From the NCBI GenBank assembly GCA_000153145.1, contig CH672415.1, positions 374,885-438,884 of the forward strand: 64,000 bases of DNA, written 5' to 3'. The notes under the pieces are model-generated. The model was not told where the DNA came from. It saw nothing but the letters and a program-made list of their open reading frames with translations, and ran no database searches. A program made the translations under genes and the position numbers. This document shows positions 33,198-41,552 of the stretch, piece after piece; position 1 is the stretch's first letter; the number at the start of each line of letters is the position of its first letter. Source of the stretch: a marine actinobacterium PHSC20C1 (lineage in GTDB: Bacteria; Actinomycetota; Actinomycetes; Actinomycetales; Microbacteriaceae).

Positions 33198-34388
33198 ATG
33201 AAACTTGCTATTCTCTCGCGTGCCCCGCAGGCATATTCCACAATACGACTGCAGGCAGCTGCTCAAGAGAGAGGGCATCAGGTCAGGATTCTGAACACGC
33301 TGCGTTTCGCAATTGACCTCACGGGTGACGAGCCCGACCTGCAATATCGCGGCAAGTTGCTCTCAGACTACGACGCCATCCTGCCCCGAATTGGCAACTC
33401 AATTACCTACTTCGGTACCGCGGTCGTCCGCCAATTCGAGCAGATGGATGTGTACACCCCGAACACCTCAAGTGGAATCACAAACTCACGAGACAAATTG
33501 CGTGCCACCCAGATTCTTTCGCGTCACGACATTGCAATGCCCGCCACAACCTTCGTGCACAACCGAGCGGATGTCGAGATGGCTATCGAGCGCGTCGGCG
33601 GTGCACCCGTAGTGATCAAGCTGCTCGAAGGAACACAAGGCATCGGCGTGATCCTGGCACCGGATACGCAAGTCGCCAAAGCGATCATCGAGACATTGCA
33701 TTCGACAAAACAGAACGTGCTCATCCAGAGCTTCATTTCAGAAAGTAAAGGGCGCGACATCCGTGCCCTCGTCGTTGGTGACCGTGTTGTGGCTGCAATG
33801 CGTCGAGTTGCGGTCGGCGATGAGTTTCGGTCGAACGTACACCGCGGCGGGAACGTCGAAGCTGTTGAACTAACCCCCGAATACCATCGTGCTGCCGTAA
33901 AGGCCGCCCAAATCATGGGTTTGCGGGTTGCTGGTGTCGACATGCTGGAAGGCAACGATGGCCCGCTCGTGATGGAAGTCAACTCGTCGCCAGGCCTTGA
34001 AGGCATTGAGCGAGCAACCGGGTTGGATGTTGCGGGCGCCATCATTGACTACATTGCCAACCAGGTCGCGTTCCCTGAGATCGATGTTCGCCAACGCCTC
34101 AGCGTCTCTACCGGGTATGGTGTCGCTGAAATCGTCGTGCACAGCGACGCGGAGTTTGTCGGAAAGCAGCTCGGCGAGTCGGGGCTCGGCGAGAAGGACA
34201 TTACGGTGCTGACCTTGCACCGCGGCTCAAGCGTCGTACCAAATCCGCGACGCAGCACGGTGCTTGAGGCCAACGACCGTTTGCTCTGCTTCGGCAAGCT
34301 TGAAGAGATGCGCGACATGATCCCGGCGCGTCGACGGCGCCGTGCAAAAGTGCGCAAGCTGCCACCGCAGCCCGTCGCCGAGGTTTAG
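33198..34388 (+). CDS. RimK-family ATP-grasp ligase with C-terminal RCK_C-like domain
   Basis: The 396-aa protein starts at ATG 33198 after AGGACCTCTG. Residues 1-290 are a RimK ATP-grasp ligase: KLAILSRAPQAYSTIRL, the ATP loop GTQGIGVIL, and the metal site EVNSSPGLEGIE. Residues 295-370 (GYGVAEIVVHSDAEFVGKQL, then ITVLTLHRG and NDRLLCFGKLEE) resemble the TrkA C-terminal (RCK_C) ligand-binding domain. RimK normally ends after the ligase domain, at about 300 aa, so the fusion is a noteworthy variant that may confer ligand control. The ligase adds glutamate or another amino acid to a protein C-terminus or a small molecule. Confidence 0.87.
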   Translation: MKLAILSRAPQAYSTIRLQAAAQERGHQVRILNTLRFAIDLTGDEPDLQYRGKLLSDYDAILPRIGNSITYFGTAVVRQFEQMDVYTPNTSSGITNSRDKLRATQILSRHDIAMPATTFVHNRADVEMAIERVGGAPVVIKLLEGTQGIGVILAPDTQVAKAIIETLHSTKQNVLIQSFISESKGRDIRALVVGDRVVAAMRRVAVGDEFRSNVHRGGNVEAVELTPEYHRAAVKAAQIMGLRVAGVDMLEGNDGPLVMEVNSSPGLEGIERATGLDVAGAIIDYIANQVAFPEIDVRQRLSVSTGYGVAEIVVHSDAEFVGKQLGESGLGEKDITVLTLHRGSSVVPNPRRSTVLEANDRLLCFGKLEEMRDMIPARRRRRAKVRKLPPQPVAEV

Positions 34389-34462
34389 ACACGAGCTAGG
34401 GGCGGCGCTGAGCATTCGATTCGAGTCAGCGTGCCGCTCTATCGTGCCGCTCTACCGCGCCG

Positions 34463-35407
34463 CTACGCCGTTGCGAGCTCCGTAGGTCGTGCGGGCGTAC
34501 TGTTGCCGGCACTCTCGATGTGCGCAAAATGTCCTGCGCGAGCTGCTATTCGTTGTTTAGCGCTCGGAAGATTCTCCGCAAACCAGGCATCGTCACTCGG
34601 GCTGACGAACACATCTCGTTTGCCGCGAACGATCGTCACAGTACAGCGGATGCTCGACCACGCACGCTCGTCGTAGCGGGCGGCAGCCTCCGCAGCGCGA
34701 ACGAAAGCTTGGGGGCGAATCTCGTTGGCAAGCGAGTCGATAATCGAGGCATCCAAGGATCGGGGGCTCGCAAACAGGGGAGAGCTAAGCGGGGCCAAGA
34801 CTTTGAGTCGATGCAGGGTGCGTACGAGAACATCGCCTGCAGGGCCAAGTGCAGTCAGGAAGCGCATCGCGCCCAACATGCCTGCTAGCCATGGCAGCGT
34901 TGCAAAGGACCGAACTGGATGTCGCAGCACTGTTAGTGCGCCAGGTCCGGTGGCAGAGATCGCGGTTACGCTGATCGTGCGTTCGGGCTCGCGCACTGCG
35001 ATGGCAAGGGCGAGGTGCCCGCCAAGCGAGTGCCCCATGATGCTCCAGTTGGTGAAGCCGAGCGCGCGAGCGACATGAGCCGCAACAGCCGCCATATCTT
35101 CGACGCTCGCACTACGCGAAAGGGTTCCGCTGTCGCCCCAACCGGGGAGATCGAGTGCGACCACATTGTTGAGGGGTTTGCCGGATGCGTGAGCACCGCG
35201 GATGAGAGGCAACCACGTTGTCCACGAGCCAGCTGCGCCGTGGAGCAGTAGCGTTGCGGTCGTAGAGTGCGCTGCCGCGTTGGGGTTGACGTGGGCAACC
35301 ACATCGCCCAGAGCGGTGGGAACAATGACCCGAGTGAATCCGAGGGTAGCGGGGTCACGCGAATCGCTTGCGGTGTAGCGAATGCTGGAAGTGGGTAGCG
35401 TTTGCAC
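34463..35407 (-). CDS. Alpha/beta hydrolase
   Basis: The 314-aa protein has the fold's features: LLLHGAAGSWTTWLPL (oxyanion region), LDLPGWGDSG, the nucleophile elbow MGHSLGGHLALA and the C-terminal His in ARAGHFAHIESAGN. The length and the GDVFVSPSDDAWF region match a general esterase/lipase of the haloalkane dehalogenase-like superfamily. Substrate not deducible. It is convergent with the RimK gene, 74 bp apart. Confidence 0.88.
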   Translation of the reverse strand: MQTLPTSSIRYTASDSRDPATLGFTRVIVPTALGDVVAHVNPNAAAHSTTATLLLHGAAGSWTTWLPLIRGAHASGKPLNNVVALDLPGWGDSGTLSRSASVEDMAAVAAHVARALGFTNWSIMGHSLGGHLALAIAVREPERTISVTAISATGPGALTVLRHPVRSFATLPWLAGMLGAMRFLTALGPAGDVLVRTLHRLKVLAPLSSPLFASPRSLDASIIDSLANEIRPQAFVRAAEAAARYDERAWSSIRCTVTIVRGKRDVFVSPSDDAWFAENLPSAKQRIAARAGHFAHIESAGNSTPARPTELATA

Positions 35408-35513
35408 GCAGGTAGTTCGTAGCGAAAGCTCTACCAGATTGCAGTACGGGCTGAATCATTCGAAGCCGACGAAGGCGAAGCCAGCAGCGCAAAACTGGAT
35501 GCAAGCGATGCTG

Positions 35514-35879
35514 CTACCGCACTACCTCAATCTGAGTGACCTTTGCTGCGTTGTCGAACGATCCGAGGTCGATGACGCTCGTGAATCCTGCTTCGTTCAT
35601 CATTGCGACGGCCTGCCCTGATCGGTTGCCTGATTTGCAGTAAACGGCATACTCCGCGTCGGGGTCGAGGTTGGGAAGCTCTTGGGCAAATTGTCCGCCA
35701 GTGAGGTCGAGCATGGTGGCGCCATCGAGATGGCCGGCCGCGAATTCTCCGGGGGTGCGAACGTCGATGATGATGGTGTCTGAGCCGAGCTCGACGGGCT
35801 CGCTCGCCGCGGTCGAGCATCCGGTAATTGTGGCTAACACAACGAGTGCGCCTGCGAGGGCTGTTAGCGGTCGGAACAT
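35514..35879 (-). CDS. Rhodanese-like lipoprotein
   Basis: ATG 35879 gives 121 aa. A longer frame upstream was rejected because a clear lipoprotein signal starts here and GAAACAATG-type spacing is good (GGAGAAAC). The signal ends at Cys21 (TITGCSTAA). The rhodanese domain contains TIIIDVRTPGEFAAGHLDGA and the active-site Cys81 in VYCKSGNRSG. It is probably attached to the outer membrane leaflet and transfers sulfane sulfur. Two tiny Cys proteins lie upstream on the same strand, and a CsoR/CstR-like palindrome precedes them. Together they look like a sulfur-stress operon. Confidence 0.85.
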   Translation of the reverse strand: MFRPLTALAGALVVLATITGCSTAASEPVELGSDTIIIDVRTPGEFAAGHLDGATMLDLTGGQFAQELPNLDPDAEYAVYCKSGNRSGQAVAMMNEAGFTSVIDLGSFDNAAKVTQIEVVR

Positions 35880-35943
35880 TGTTTCTCCTTGATGGGCGCG
35901 TTTTTTTAGGTGCCCGGCAGTTGCTGGGCGGAACAGAAGGTTG

Positions 35944-36057
35944 TTAGCAGTGGCAGCGGTCGCGTTCGGCGACGCCGTCAAGAGCTTCTTCACTGTGTTC
36001 GCCGCAGCCAGCCCAGGTGGGTTTGTTGCAGTTTTCGCAAGTGACTCGTGCACACAT
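35944..36057 (-). CDS. Tiny Cys protein, 37 aa (paralog of upstream gene)
   Basis: The frame runs from ATG 36057 to TAA 35944 and encodes 37 residues. The start MCARVTCENCNKPTWAGCGE matches the upstream paralog at VTC..C.K.TWAGCGEH, and the product ends in DRCHC. Seven cysteines and two histidines in 37 residues suggest a zinc or other metal site. It lies 5 bp after the upstream gene stop, so translation is coupled. Shorter than usual gene-finding cut-offs, it is supported by the shared motif. Confidence 0.7.
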   Translation of the reverse strand: MCARVTCENCNKPTWAGCGEHSEEALDGVAERDRCHC

Positions 36058-36062
36058 GAGGA

Positions 36063-36248
36063 TCAGCGTCCGAAAAGGCGAGCAAAGAATCCGCCACGAG
36101 TACTCTTAGCGCCATCGATGTCAGCTTGCGTGTGCTTTCCATTGCACCAGTTGCCTGAGGGAACGCTGCTCTTTACGGATTGGATGTGCTCGCCACATCC
36201 GGCCCAGGTTGTTTTCTGGCACACGCGGCAGGTAACTGCACGACACAT
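36063..36248 (-). CDS. Small Cys-rich protein, 61 aa (TWAGCGEH family)
   Basis: ATG 36248 follows AAGAGAATCT, so the start is supported. The product begins MCRAVTCRVCQKTTWAGCGEH and continues to a basic C-terminus ending in GGFFARLFGR. The CxxxxCxxC...CGxH pattern resembles a zinc ribbon. I know the TWAGCGEH signature as recurring in short actinobacterial proteins, without assigned function. It is first in a run with the 37-aa paralog and the rhodanese lipoprotein. Confidence 0.75.
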   Translation of the reverse strand: MCRAVTCRVCQKTTWAGCGEHIQSVKSSVPSGNWCNGKHTQADIDGAKSTRGGFFARLFGR

Positions 36249-36281
36249 AGATTCTCTTTCGGCTGCAGGAAGATAAGGGCA

Positions 36282-36297
36282 ATACCCCCGGGGGTAT
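36282..36297. promoter_or_regulatory. Perfect 16-bp palindrome ATACCCCCGGGGGTAT (CsoR/CstR-like operator)
   Basis: It lies 34 bp upstream of ATG 36248 on the minus strand. G/C-rich palindromes with ATAC ends resemble the operators of the CsoR/RcnR/CstR repressor family, which respond to Cu(I), Ni(II) or persulfides. The adjacent rhodanese makes CstR-type sulfide/persulfide sensing the best fit. No csoR-like gene is in the window. Confidence 0.6.
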
Positions 36298-36409
36298 ATT
36301 TCACACTCTACCTTACGGAGTATCGAGTACGCCAAATCGTGCGCGCGAGCGACGTTGGGACTCAGCTGAATTGTGAGAGGAGGGCGGCAAGAAGCCGCAG
36401 CAGAATTGC

Positions 36410-37060
36410 CTAGGACGGATTGGGGGAGAGTACCAAGAGGGCGAACTCAATAACGCGGTCGCGCAAAGGAGTCGTCATTACCGCCAGGATGAGCACGTTG
36501 AGCACAACGGTTCCCCAGAACGCCTGTCGAAAGCTTGCCTTCTGAGTTTTGTGACGCAACCGCTGCTGGGCAATAATCGATCCTGGCCAACCGCCCAAGA
36601 TCCCCAGTCCAAGTAGGGCACTTTCGCTCACTCGCCACTGGCGGGTTTGTGCAGCCGATTTGTCAGCAGCGTAAGCGATGTAGCTGGCAATGCTGGCAAT
36701 CAGATACAGGCCGGCGACCCACAGAGGTAGTGCACCGATGACAGTCACCGCGGTGATCGCCGCAACAAAGGTGGCCAGCACCACAAGGCTCATTCTTCCT
36801 GGCCTGCTGTTGCTGCTAGGCGAGGCCACCTGTGGAGCCGCGGCCAAATAACGGATGTTGCGAGCGCGCACTTTGCCGTCGCTCGTATGCTCAACCGCGA
36901 AGCTCACTCGTTCGTCGAGCGTCGGTCGGGCATCCCGCGGCGGAAATGCCGAGATATGGGCAAAGATGCGGTCGCCACTCTCGAGGGTGATGAAACCGAA
37001 TCCGCGTTCGTCATTCCACGAGGCGAGACTGCCCTCACTTCGTGTCTTTTGCGAACTCAT
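36410..37060 (-). CDS. Cold-shock domain fused to DUF1294 membrane protein
   Basis: ATG 37060 gives 216 aa. Residues 8-70 form a cold-shock-type OB fold with the RNP1-like GFGFITLESGDRIFAHISAF. After a Ser/Pro-rich linker come about three membrane helices of DUF1294 (YIAYAADKSAAQTRQWRVSE, then GLGILGGWPGSIIAQQRLRHK). The fusion is known in some bacteria. The cold-shock part may bind nucleic acid at the membrane; the function of DUF1294 is unknown. Confidence 0.85.
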   Translation of the reverse strand: MSSQKTRSEGSLASWNDERGFGFITLESGDRIFAHISAFPPRDARPTLDERVSFAVEHTSDGKVRARNIRYLAAAPQVASPSSNSRPGRMSLVVLATFVAAITAVTVIGALPLWVAGLYLIASIASYIAYAADKSAAQTRQWRVSESALLGLGILGGWPGSIIAQQRLRHKTQKASFRQAFWGTVVLNVLILAVMTTPLRDRVIEFALLVLSPNPS

Positions 37061-37295
37061 AGAGTCAGCGTAACCCGCGCGCGACCTCATTCGTGCGTGA
37101 GTGACCGGTGTCGGGATCATCGTGTTGCTGAAGTCGAAATCTGCCGCCATCTCGGCCCAAAAACTGGGGGAAGAATTCCGCTAGCGCACACGCTTATTTA
37201 TGCCTAGAATTGCCGAGACATCGCGTGGATGCCCAGCAATTTGTGCCCAGTCAGGAGTTCTTCCTTGGGCCGTCAGAAAGAACAGAGCACTCGGT

Positions 37296-37808
37296 ATGGA
37301 CATCACCGATTTCGCTATTAATGCACTTGGATTCGTTGGCACAGGATTCTCCTTCCTCATGTGGATGCCGCAGGCACGAATTACTTGGCAAAGCCGCAAT
37401 GATGCAGTACGTCTGGCGGGCATCTCAGAGACTACGCAGTGGTTGCTTGTGCTCGGTTATAGCGTTTGGGGCGCCTACGGGCTTCTCAGTGCATCAATGT
37501 GGGTCGCGGCCCCTAGCGTGATCGCAATCCCGCTCGCTGCGGCTACCATCGTCGTGATCCGTCGCGGGCGTCGCCTGCCCGACGAGGGACGCTCGTTCCC
37601 CATTTTCTCCAGCACGGATGCTGACCCGATTGCAACAATCTCTGACGGTCTCATCGCGCTAACCGAGTCGATTCCGATCATCACCATGGGGTCAGAGGTC
37701 CCGGTTGAGGTGCCCATCGAAGCGCACACGTCGTCGGATGTTTTGGGGGCGTCATTGCCGCAGTCCGCGGGGTATGCGGCTACGGGCACCATCCCGATCC
37801 TCGCCTAG
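37296..37808 (+). CDS. PQ-loop/SemiSWEET-like small membrane protein
   Basis: ATG 37296 gives 170 aa. Residues 1-90 have three hydrophobic helices with MWMPQARITWQSRNDAVRLAG, the PQ-loop pattern, and LLVLGYSVWGAYG for the third helix. SemiSWEET proteins transport sugars as dimers of three-helix units. The remaining 80 residues form a polar tail rich in Ile/Pro/Thr. Exact function unknown. A longer frame upstream starting at 37200 lacks a ribosome site. Confidence 0.7.
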   Translation: MDITDFAINALGFVGTGFSFLMWMPQARITWQSRNDAVRLAGISETTQWLLVLGYSVWGAYGLLSASMWVAAPSVIAIPLAAATIVVIRRGRRLPDEGRSFPIFSSTDADPIATISDGLIALTESIPIITMGSEVPVEVPIEAHTSSDVLGASLPQSAGYAATGTIPILA

Positions 37809-37841
37809 GAGAGCGCCGTATAGCTCGGTTATGCTGCCGTG

Positions 37842-38642
37842 CTAGTCACTTCGGATGAAACTAGTGATCTCTGCAGTAATTACGTCGCGCACGAGAGAGC
37901 TGCTGAGCGTCGCGGTGCCGTCTCCGGCCTGATCACCGTAGTCTCCGAAGCGCGCGTGATTAGCACCATCTATGGGGAAGAAGGTTGTTGAGGGCGGCAG
38001 CAGGTGTGCAGCATCCATGATTTTTTCGGGGGTGCTCAGGAGATCATTGCTTCCGCTCAAGCTCAGCACGCGGGTGTCGACGTCCGCGAGGTCATTTGCG
38101 CAGTAACTGCCGAAGAGAATCAGCCCGCTAACTTCGGGTTGGGCCGCGTATTGGCATGCGCGCACACCGCCAAGTGAGTGACCGCCGACGTACCAAGTGT
38201 CGACTGCAGGGGCATCATTGGTGAAGGTGCTGAGTCGTCGTTGATCGAAGAATGCCAGGTTGAGGATGGGTTTGGTTACAACGACGGTGAGGCCAGATTC
38301 TGCGACCGCTCCGGAGAGCTTGTAGAGGTAGGAGTCTGCGCTGACTTTCGCGCCGGGAATGAACACGAGGCCTTCGCCTGAGGGCGCACTGGTGGGGGAG
38401 AGAACGAACGAATCGTCGTTCTCGGACACGGAAACGGCGGGGTTAGTGCGCACTTTATCGAGTGCATCGGTCTCGGGGTGCATCACGCCGACGTTTGCCC
38501 AGACGAGCATGGCGGTGACGGCGATGACGAGAAAAGCGGCGAGTCCGACCAGAGTTCCGCGGAGGACTCGTCGCCCGCGGCGCTGAGGCGTGCGAGTGCC
38601 GCTCTGGTCGTGGACCGAAGGCGAAGACTCAGCAGCGTTCAT
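37842..38642 (-). CDS. Alpha/beta hydrolase with N-terminal membrane anchor
   Basis: The 266-aa protein has a membrane helix at residues 27-49 (LRGTLVGLAAFLVIAVTAML) and then an extracellular hydrolase domain with FIPGAKVSADSYLY, WYVGGHSLGGVRACQYA (nucleophile Ser), and the C-terminal catalytic pair SLSGSNDLLS and DGANHARFGDY. The fold matches the abhydrolase_5/dienelactone-type family. Likely a cell-surface esterase or similar. Its start lies 10 bp downstream of the stop of the co-directional membrane-protein gene at 38652-39644, so they may be co-transcribed. Confidence 0.85.
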   Translation of the reverse strand: MNAAESSPSVHDQSGTRTPQRRGRRVLRGTLVGLAAFLVIAVTAMLVWANVGVMHPETDALDKVRTNPAVSVSENDDSFVLSPTSAPSGEGLVFIPGAKVSADSYLYKLSGAVAESGLTVVVTKPILNLAFFDQRRLSTFTNDAPAVDTWYVGGHSLGGVRACQYAAQPEVSGLILFGSYCANDLADVDTRVLSLSGSNDLLSTPEKIMDAAHLLPPSTTFFPIDGANHARFGDYGDQAGDGTATLSSSLVRDVITAEITSFIRSD

Positions 38643-38651
38643 CGCACCAGT

Positions 38652-39644
38652 CTATTGAGTGACGTCCGTTCGGAACTTCACGACCGTGATTGCGATCGCG
38701 GAGGCCGCCGTCGCGAACAGTACGCTCGCTATGGTCGCCACGATGGCATCCGGCTGCACAATGGACTGCCCCATGAGCGCTTGCGCGGTGAGAAGCGCGG
38801 TGACTGCGCCGTAGAGAGCCGCCAAGATTACCAGAATTCGTCGCCGCGCGATTGGCAGTTGAAGGGCGCGAACTCGACTGCGCAGCAACTCCAGGAGAAG
38901 CGCGCTGAGCGGCAATAGTTGAAGTGCGTGCATGCCGATAAAGTGCGGGACTCGAAGATCGCCCGCTACTGTGCTCCACCCGAGGAGCGGCAGGCCTTCG
39001 CCGCCATCCGGCATGCCGACGGTGTGGGCGCCGGCGATCCCCTGAAAATTGCTGAGTTGCTCGGCGTTAGGAGACGTCATGAGGAACGCGAGACCCATTC
39101 CTGCGATACCGATGATGAGGCCAGCCTTGATCGCGAACGACCTCGCGGGGTCAGAAATTCGGTGTCGCCAGAGTAATAGTGCGAGCGCTATTGCTGCACT
39201 CCAGACGACAACGATCGAAGCGCCCATCAGCGACCACAGTGCTGTCGTGAGGGGAGTCGTCACGTTGAAGTGGCTTGTCGTGCCGATCGCTGCGGCGCCG
39301 ACAATGACGACCATCTCGACCGCGAGAAAAAGTGCGCTAATACTGCCAAGCCACCAGGCAAGTTTCGTCCGGTGTTTTAGCATTCCTATGAGCCAGGAAA
39401 GGGTCAGCGAGTAGAGCGCGATGGAGAGGGCAAACTTCAGCGGCTTTGCCCACAGTGGTGCGCCGGTGATGGTGCGTGGATCCACGATGAGCCCAACGAG
39501 TGCCACAGCGGCGGCCAGGCCCATAAGGATTGCTAGCCAGAGCAGTGGTTTATGAAAGAGGGCTGGTGTCAGTCGCTGGCTGATGGTGTTGCCGAATGGC
39601 AGCAATCGGGTATCAATTGCTGGGGTTTCGCGGGTCGTGGTCAT
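38652..39644 (-). CDS. Polytopic membrane protein controlled by adjacent MerR gene
   Basis: The 330-aa protein has about nine hydrophobic helices and no recognised motif beyond TTHFNVTTPLTTALWSLMGAS. The start ATG 39644 has the strong ribosome site GAGGAGCAACA. The upstream 70 bp carries two tandem dyads, and a MerR-type regulator gene lies immediately beyond on the same strand. The pair may sense a ligand and change membrane composition or efflux. Function is unknown. Confidence 0.8.
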   Translation of the reverse strand: MTTTRETPAIDTRLLPFGNTISQRLTPALFHKPLLWLAILMGLAAAVALVGLIVDPRTITGAPLWAKPLKFALSIALYSLTLSWLIGMLKHRTKLAWWLGSISALFLAVEMVVIVGAAAIGTTSHFNVTTPLTTALWSLMGASIVVVWSAAIALALLLWRHRISDPARSFAIKAGLIIGIAGMGLAFLMTSPNAEQLSNFQGIAGAHTVGMPDGGEGLPLLGWSTVAGDLRVPHFIGMHALQLLPLSALLLELLRSRVRALQLPIARRRILVILAALYGAVTALLTAQALMGQSIVQPDAIVATIASVLFATAASAIAITVVKFRTDVTQ

Positions 39645-39660
39645 TGTTGCTCCTCAAGTC

Positions 39661-39691
39661 GATAGCAACACTATCGGATAGTTGTGCTATC
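39661..39691. promoter_or_regulatory. Two tandem GATAG-N5-CTATC dyads (MerR operator candidate)
   Basis: Bases 39661-39675 read GATAGCAACACTATC and 39677-39691 read GATAGTTGTGCTATC. Each is a GATAG/CTATC inverted repeat with a 5-bp spacer, and the second is close to the inverse of the first, giving a nested 31-bp dyad. They lie 17-47 bp upstream of the membrane-protein ATG on the minus strand, in the position of a promoter. The half site GGATAG also occurs near the regulator's own start at 40348-40353. Confidence 0.55.
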
Positions 39692-39713
39692 CGTAACCCG
39701 TGTGGTGGATTTT

Positions 39714-40334
39714 TTAGCGTTCAGGGTCGCCATAACGGCGGACCGACTCCGCGGCTTGAGCACTCCGGCGCAAGGCCGCAAACAGCGCATCGCCCAACAC
39801 TGTTCCCACCACTACTGTCTCAGCGCGCGATGCAAGGTCAGGCCGGGTTTCCACGAGGTCAAGATCAGCCTTGGCAACGAGTTGTGCTGCTTCCGCATAG
39901 CTTGCAAGCCAACCGCTATCGGTGCCCTGACCAGCCTTGCGAAAATTCATGACAACCCGAGCGGCTGCCAACCTGCCGGGGTCGGTCGGTTCACACGCCC
40001 ACCCGGCAATAGCGGAATCTATTGTCGAGATGGCGTCATCATCGAGGGACTCTGGATCAACCTGCTCAGAGACCGTCCGCTGGGCGATCTCGAACGCTCG
40101 AGTCAAGGGAAGATCAGACTCAATCGCGTCGATTACGCGCTTTGCATCAGAAACAGCCAAGCCGCCAACATCCGTGAGCGCCCGAATCATGTGGATGCGA
40201 CGCACGTGAGCCTTGCTATACGTTGCCTGATTCGGTGCCGAGCGTTCGCCGGCGGGCAAAAGCCCCTCCCGCAGGTAGTACTTGATGGTGGCCAGCGACG
40301 CGCCGGTCTCCAGGCTCAGTTCCGAAATCTTCAT
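39714..40334 (-). CDS. MerR family regulator
   Basis: The 206-aa protein starts at ATG 40334 (an upstream frame extension was rejected). It has the MerR N-terminus MKISELSLETGASLATIKYY, LREGLLPAGERSAPNQATYS and HVRRIHMIRAL (winged helix-turn-helix and wing), a linker helix, and a C-terminal effector region of about 100 residues with no recognised ligand site and no cysteine cluster, so a metal sensor is unlikely. It probably controls the membrane protein gene downstream. Confidence 0.88.
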   Translation of the reverse strand: MKISELSLETGASLATIKYYLREGLLPAGERSAPNQATYSKAHVRRIHMIRALTDVGGLAVSDAKRVIDAIESDLPLTRAFEIAQRTVSEQVDPESLDDDAISTIDSAIAGWACEPTDPGRLAAARVVMNFRKAGQGTDSGWLASYAEAAQLVAKADLDLVETRPDLASRAETVVVGTVLGDALFAALRRSAQAAESVRRYGDPER

Positions 40335-40433
40335 AATGGACACCATAGCTATCCGCCACATAAATTGCGCACGGCAGACCGAAGAGCGCCGGGTTGTTCA
40401 GGAATATCTACGTCACGACGCTGTTGAATAGCA

Positions 40434-41486
40434 ATGATGACTACACCACTGCGACTATCTGTTCTCGACCTCATCCCCGTGCGTAGCAACCAAACTTCTG
40501 CAGACGCGATTGCGGCGACAACCGCTCTCGCGCAACGGGCAGACGAACTGGGGTTCTCACGCTTCTGGGTTGCCGAGCACCACAACATGAAAGCGGTCGC
40601 GTCGACAAATCCGGCAGTCCTTATTGGGATTCTGGCGGCCCAAACCACACGCATCCGGGTCGGCTCTGGGGGAGTGATGCTCCCCAACCATGCTCCGCTA
40701 GTGGTCGCTGAACAGTTTGCAATCCTCGAAGCTGCCTTTCCGGGGCGCATTGACCTCGGAATAGGGCGCGCTCCCGGCAGCGACCCCGTGATCACCTCAT
40801 ATTTGCGGATGACGGGGACGACAAGCGACGTCGACGCGTTCCCGCGTAACGTGGCCGACATCCGCAGTCTTATGCACCCCGAAGGAGCAGCGCTGCAACT
40901 GCAATCGGGCCAAGTGTATGAGCTCACCGCGACGCCAAACGCTGCGTCCGTAGCCGAAATGTGGTTGCTGGGATCGAGCGACTATTCGGCACGACTCGCT
41001 GCCGCTCACGGCCTGCCCTACGTTTTTGCACACCATTTCTCTGGAGAGGGAACCGAGCGCATCCTCTCGCTGTACCGAGACAACTTTGAGCCGTCCGAGT
41101 CCCTCAAAGAACCGCGCACCTTCTTGACGCTCAACGTCTCCGTCGCCGAGACAGCCACCGAAGCTCGCGCGGCGGCGCTCCCTCAACTACAGCAAATGGC
41201 GAGGCTTCGGAGCGGAATGCCACTCGGCCCGCTCGCTACGATCGAGCAGGCGACGGCGACAGAACTGGCTGCGCCCCAACAGCAGATGGTGGACGACATG
41301 TCAGAGCGGTGGGTAATCGACGAACCGGTTGCCGCCGCAGCCCGCATCCGCTCTCTGGCTCAACGTTTTGGTGTCGACGAAGTCATGATTAATCCCGGCC
41401 TTTCGGCGTATGAGGCGGATGCGGCAAACACCTCGCCTGGGCGGCTCAAGGCGCTTGAGCTTGTAGCAGCGCAGTTGCTTCCGTAG
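40434..41486 (+). CDS. LLM class flavin-dependent oxidoreductase
   Basis: The 350-aa protein has the luciferase-like pattern: LGFSRFWVAEHHNMKAVAS, GSGGVMLPNHAPLVVAEQFA, DLGIGRAPGSDP. This is the MsnO8-like subgroup of the bacterial luciferase superfamily, which uses FMNH2 or F420. ATG 40434 starts a MMTTPLRLSVLDLIPV N-terminus that fits. It is divergent from the MerR gene. Substrate unknown. Confidence 0.9.
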   Translation: MMTTPLRLSVLDLIPVRSNQTSADAIAATTALAQRADELGFSRFWVAEHHNMKAVASTNPAVLIGILAAQTTRIRVGSGGVMLPNHAPLVVAEQFAILEAAFPGRIDLGIGRAPGSDPVITSYLRMTGTTSDVDAFPRNVADIRSLMHPEGAALQLQSGQVYELTATPNAASVAEMWLLGSSDYSARLAAAHGLPYVFAHHFSGEGTERILSLYRDNFEPSESLKEPRTFLTLNVSVAETATEARAAALPQLQQMARLRSGMPLGPLATIEQATATELAAPQQQMVDDMSERWVIDEPVAAAARIRSLAQRFGVDEVMINPGLSAYEADAANTSPGRLKALELVAAQLLP

Positions 41487-41552
41487 CGGGGTTGTGTGGA
41501 AAGCTAGCGCTGACGGGCTAGCGCTCGCTACACTCACCTCGTCGCTGCCTGG

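Noticed and set aside
36249..36335. Upstream extension of the 61-aa Cys protein
   Set aside because: It passes through the operator palindrome and lacks a ribosome site; the family starts at MCRAVTC.
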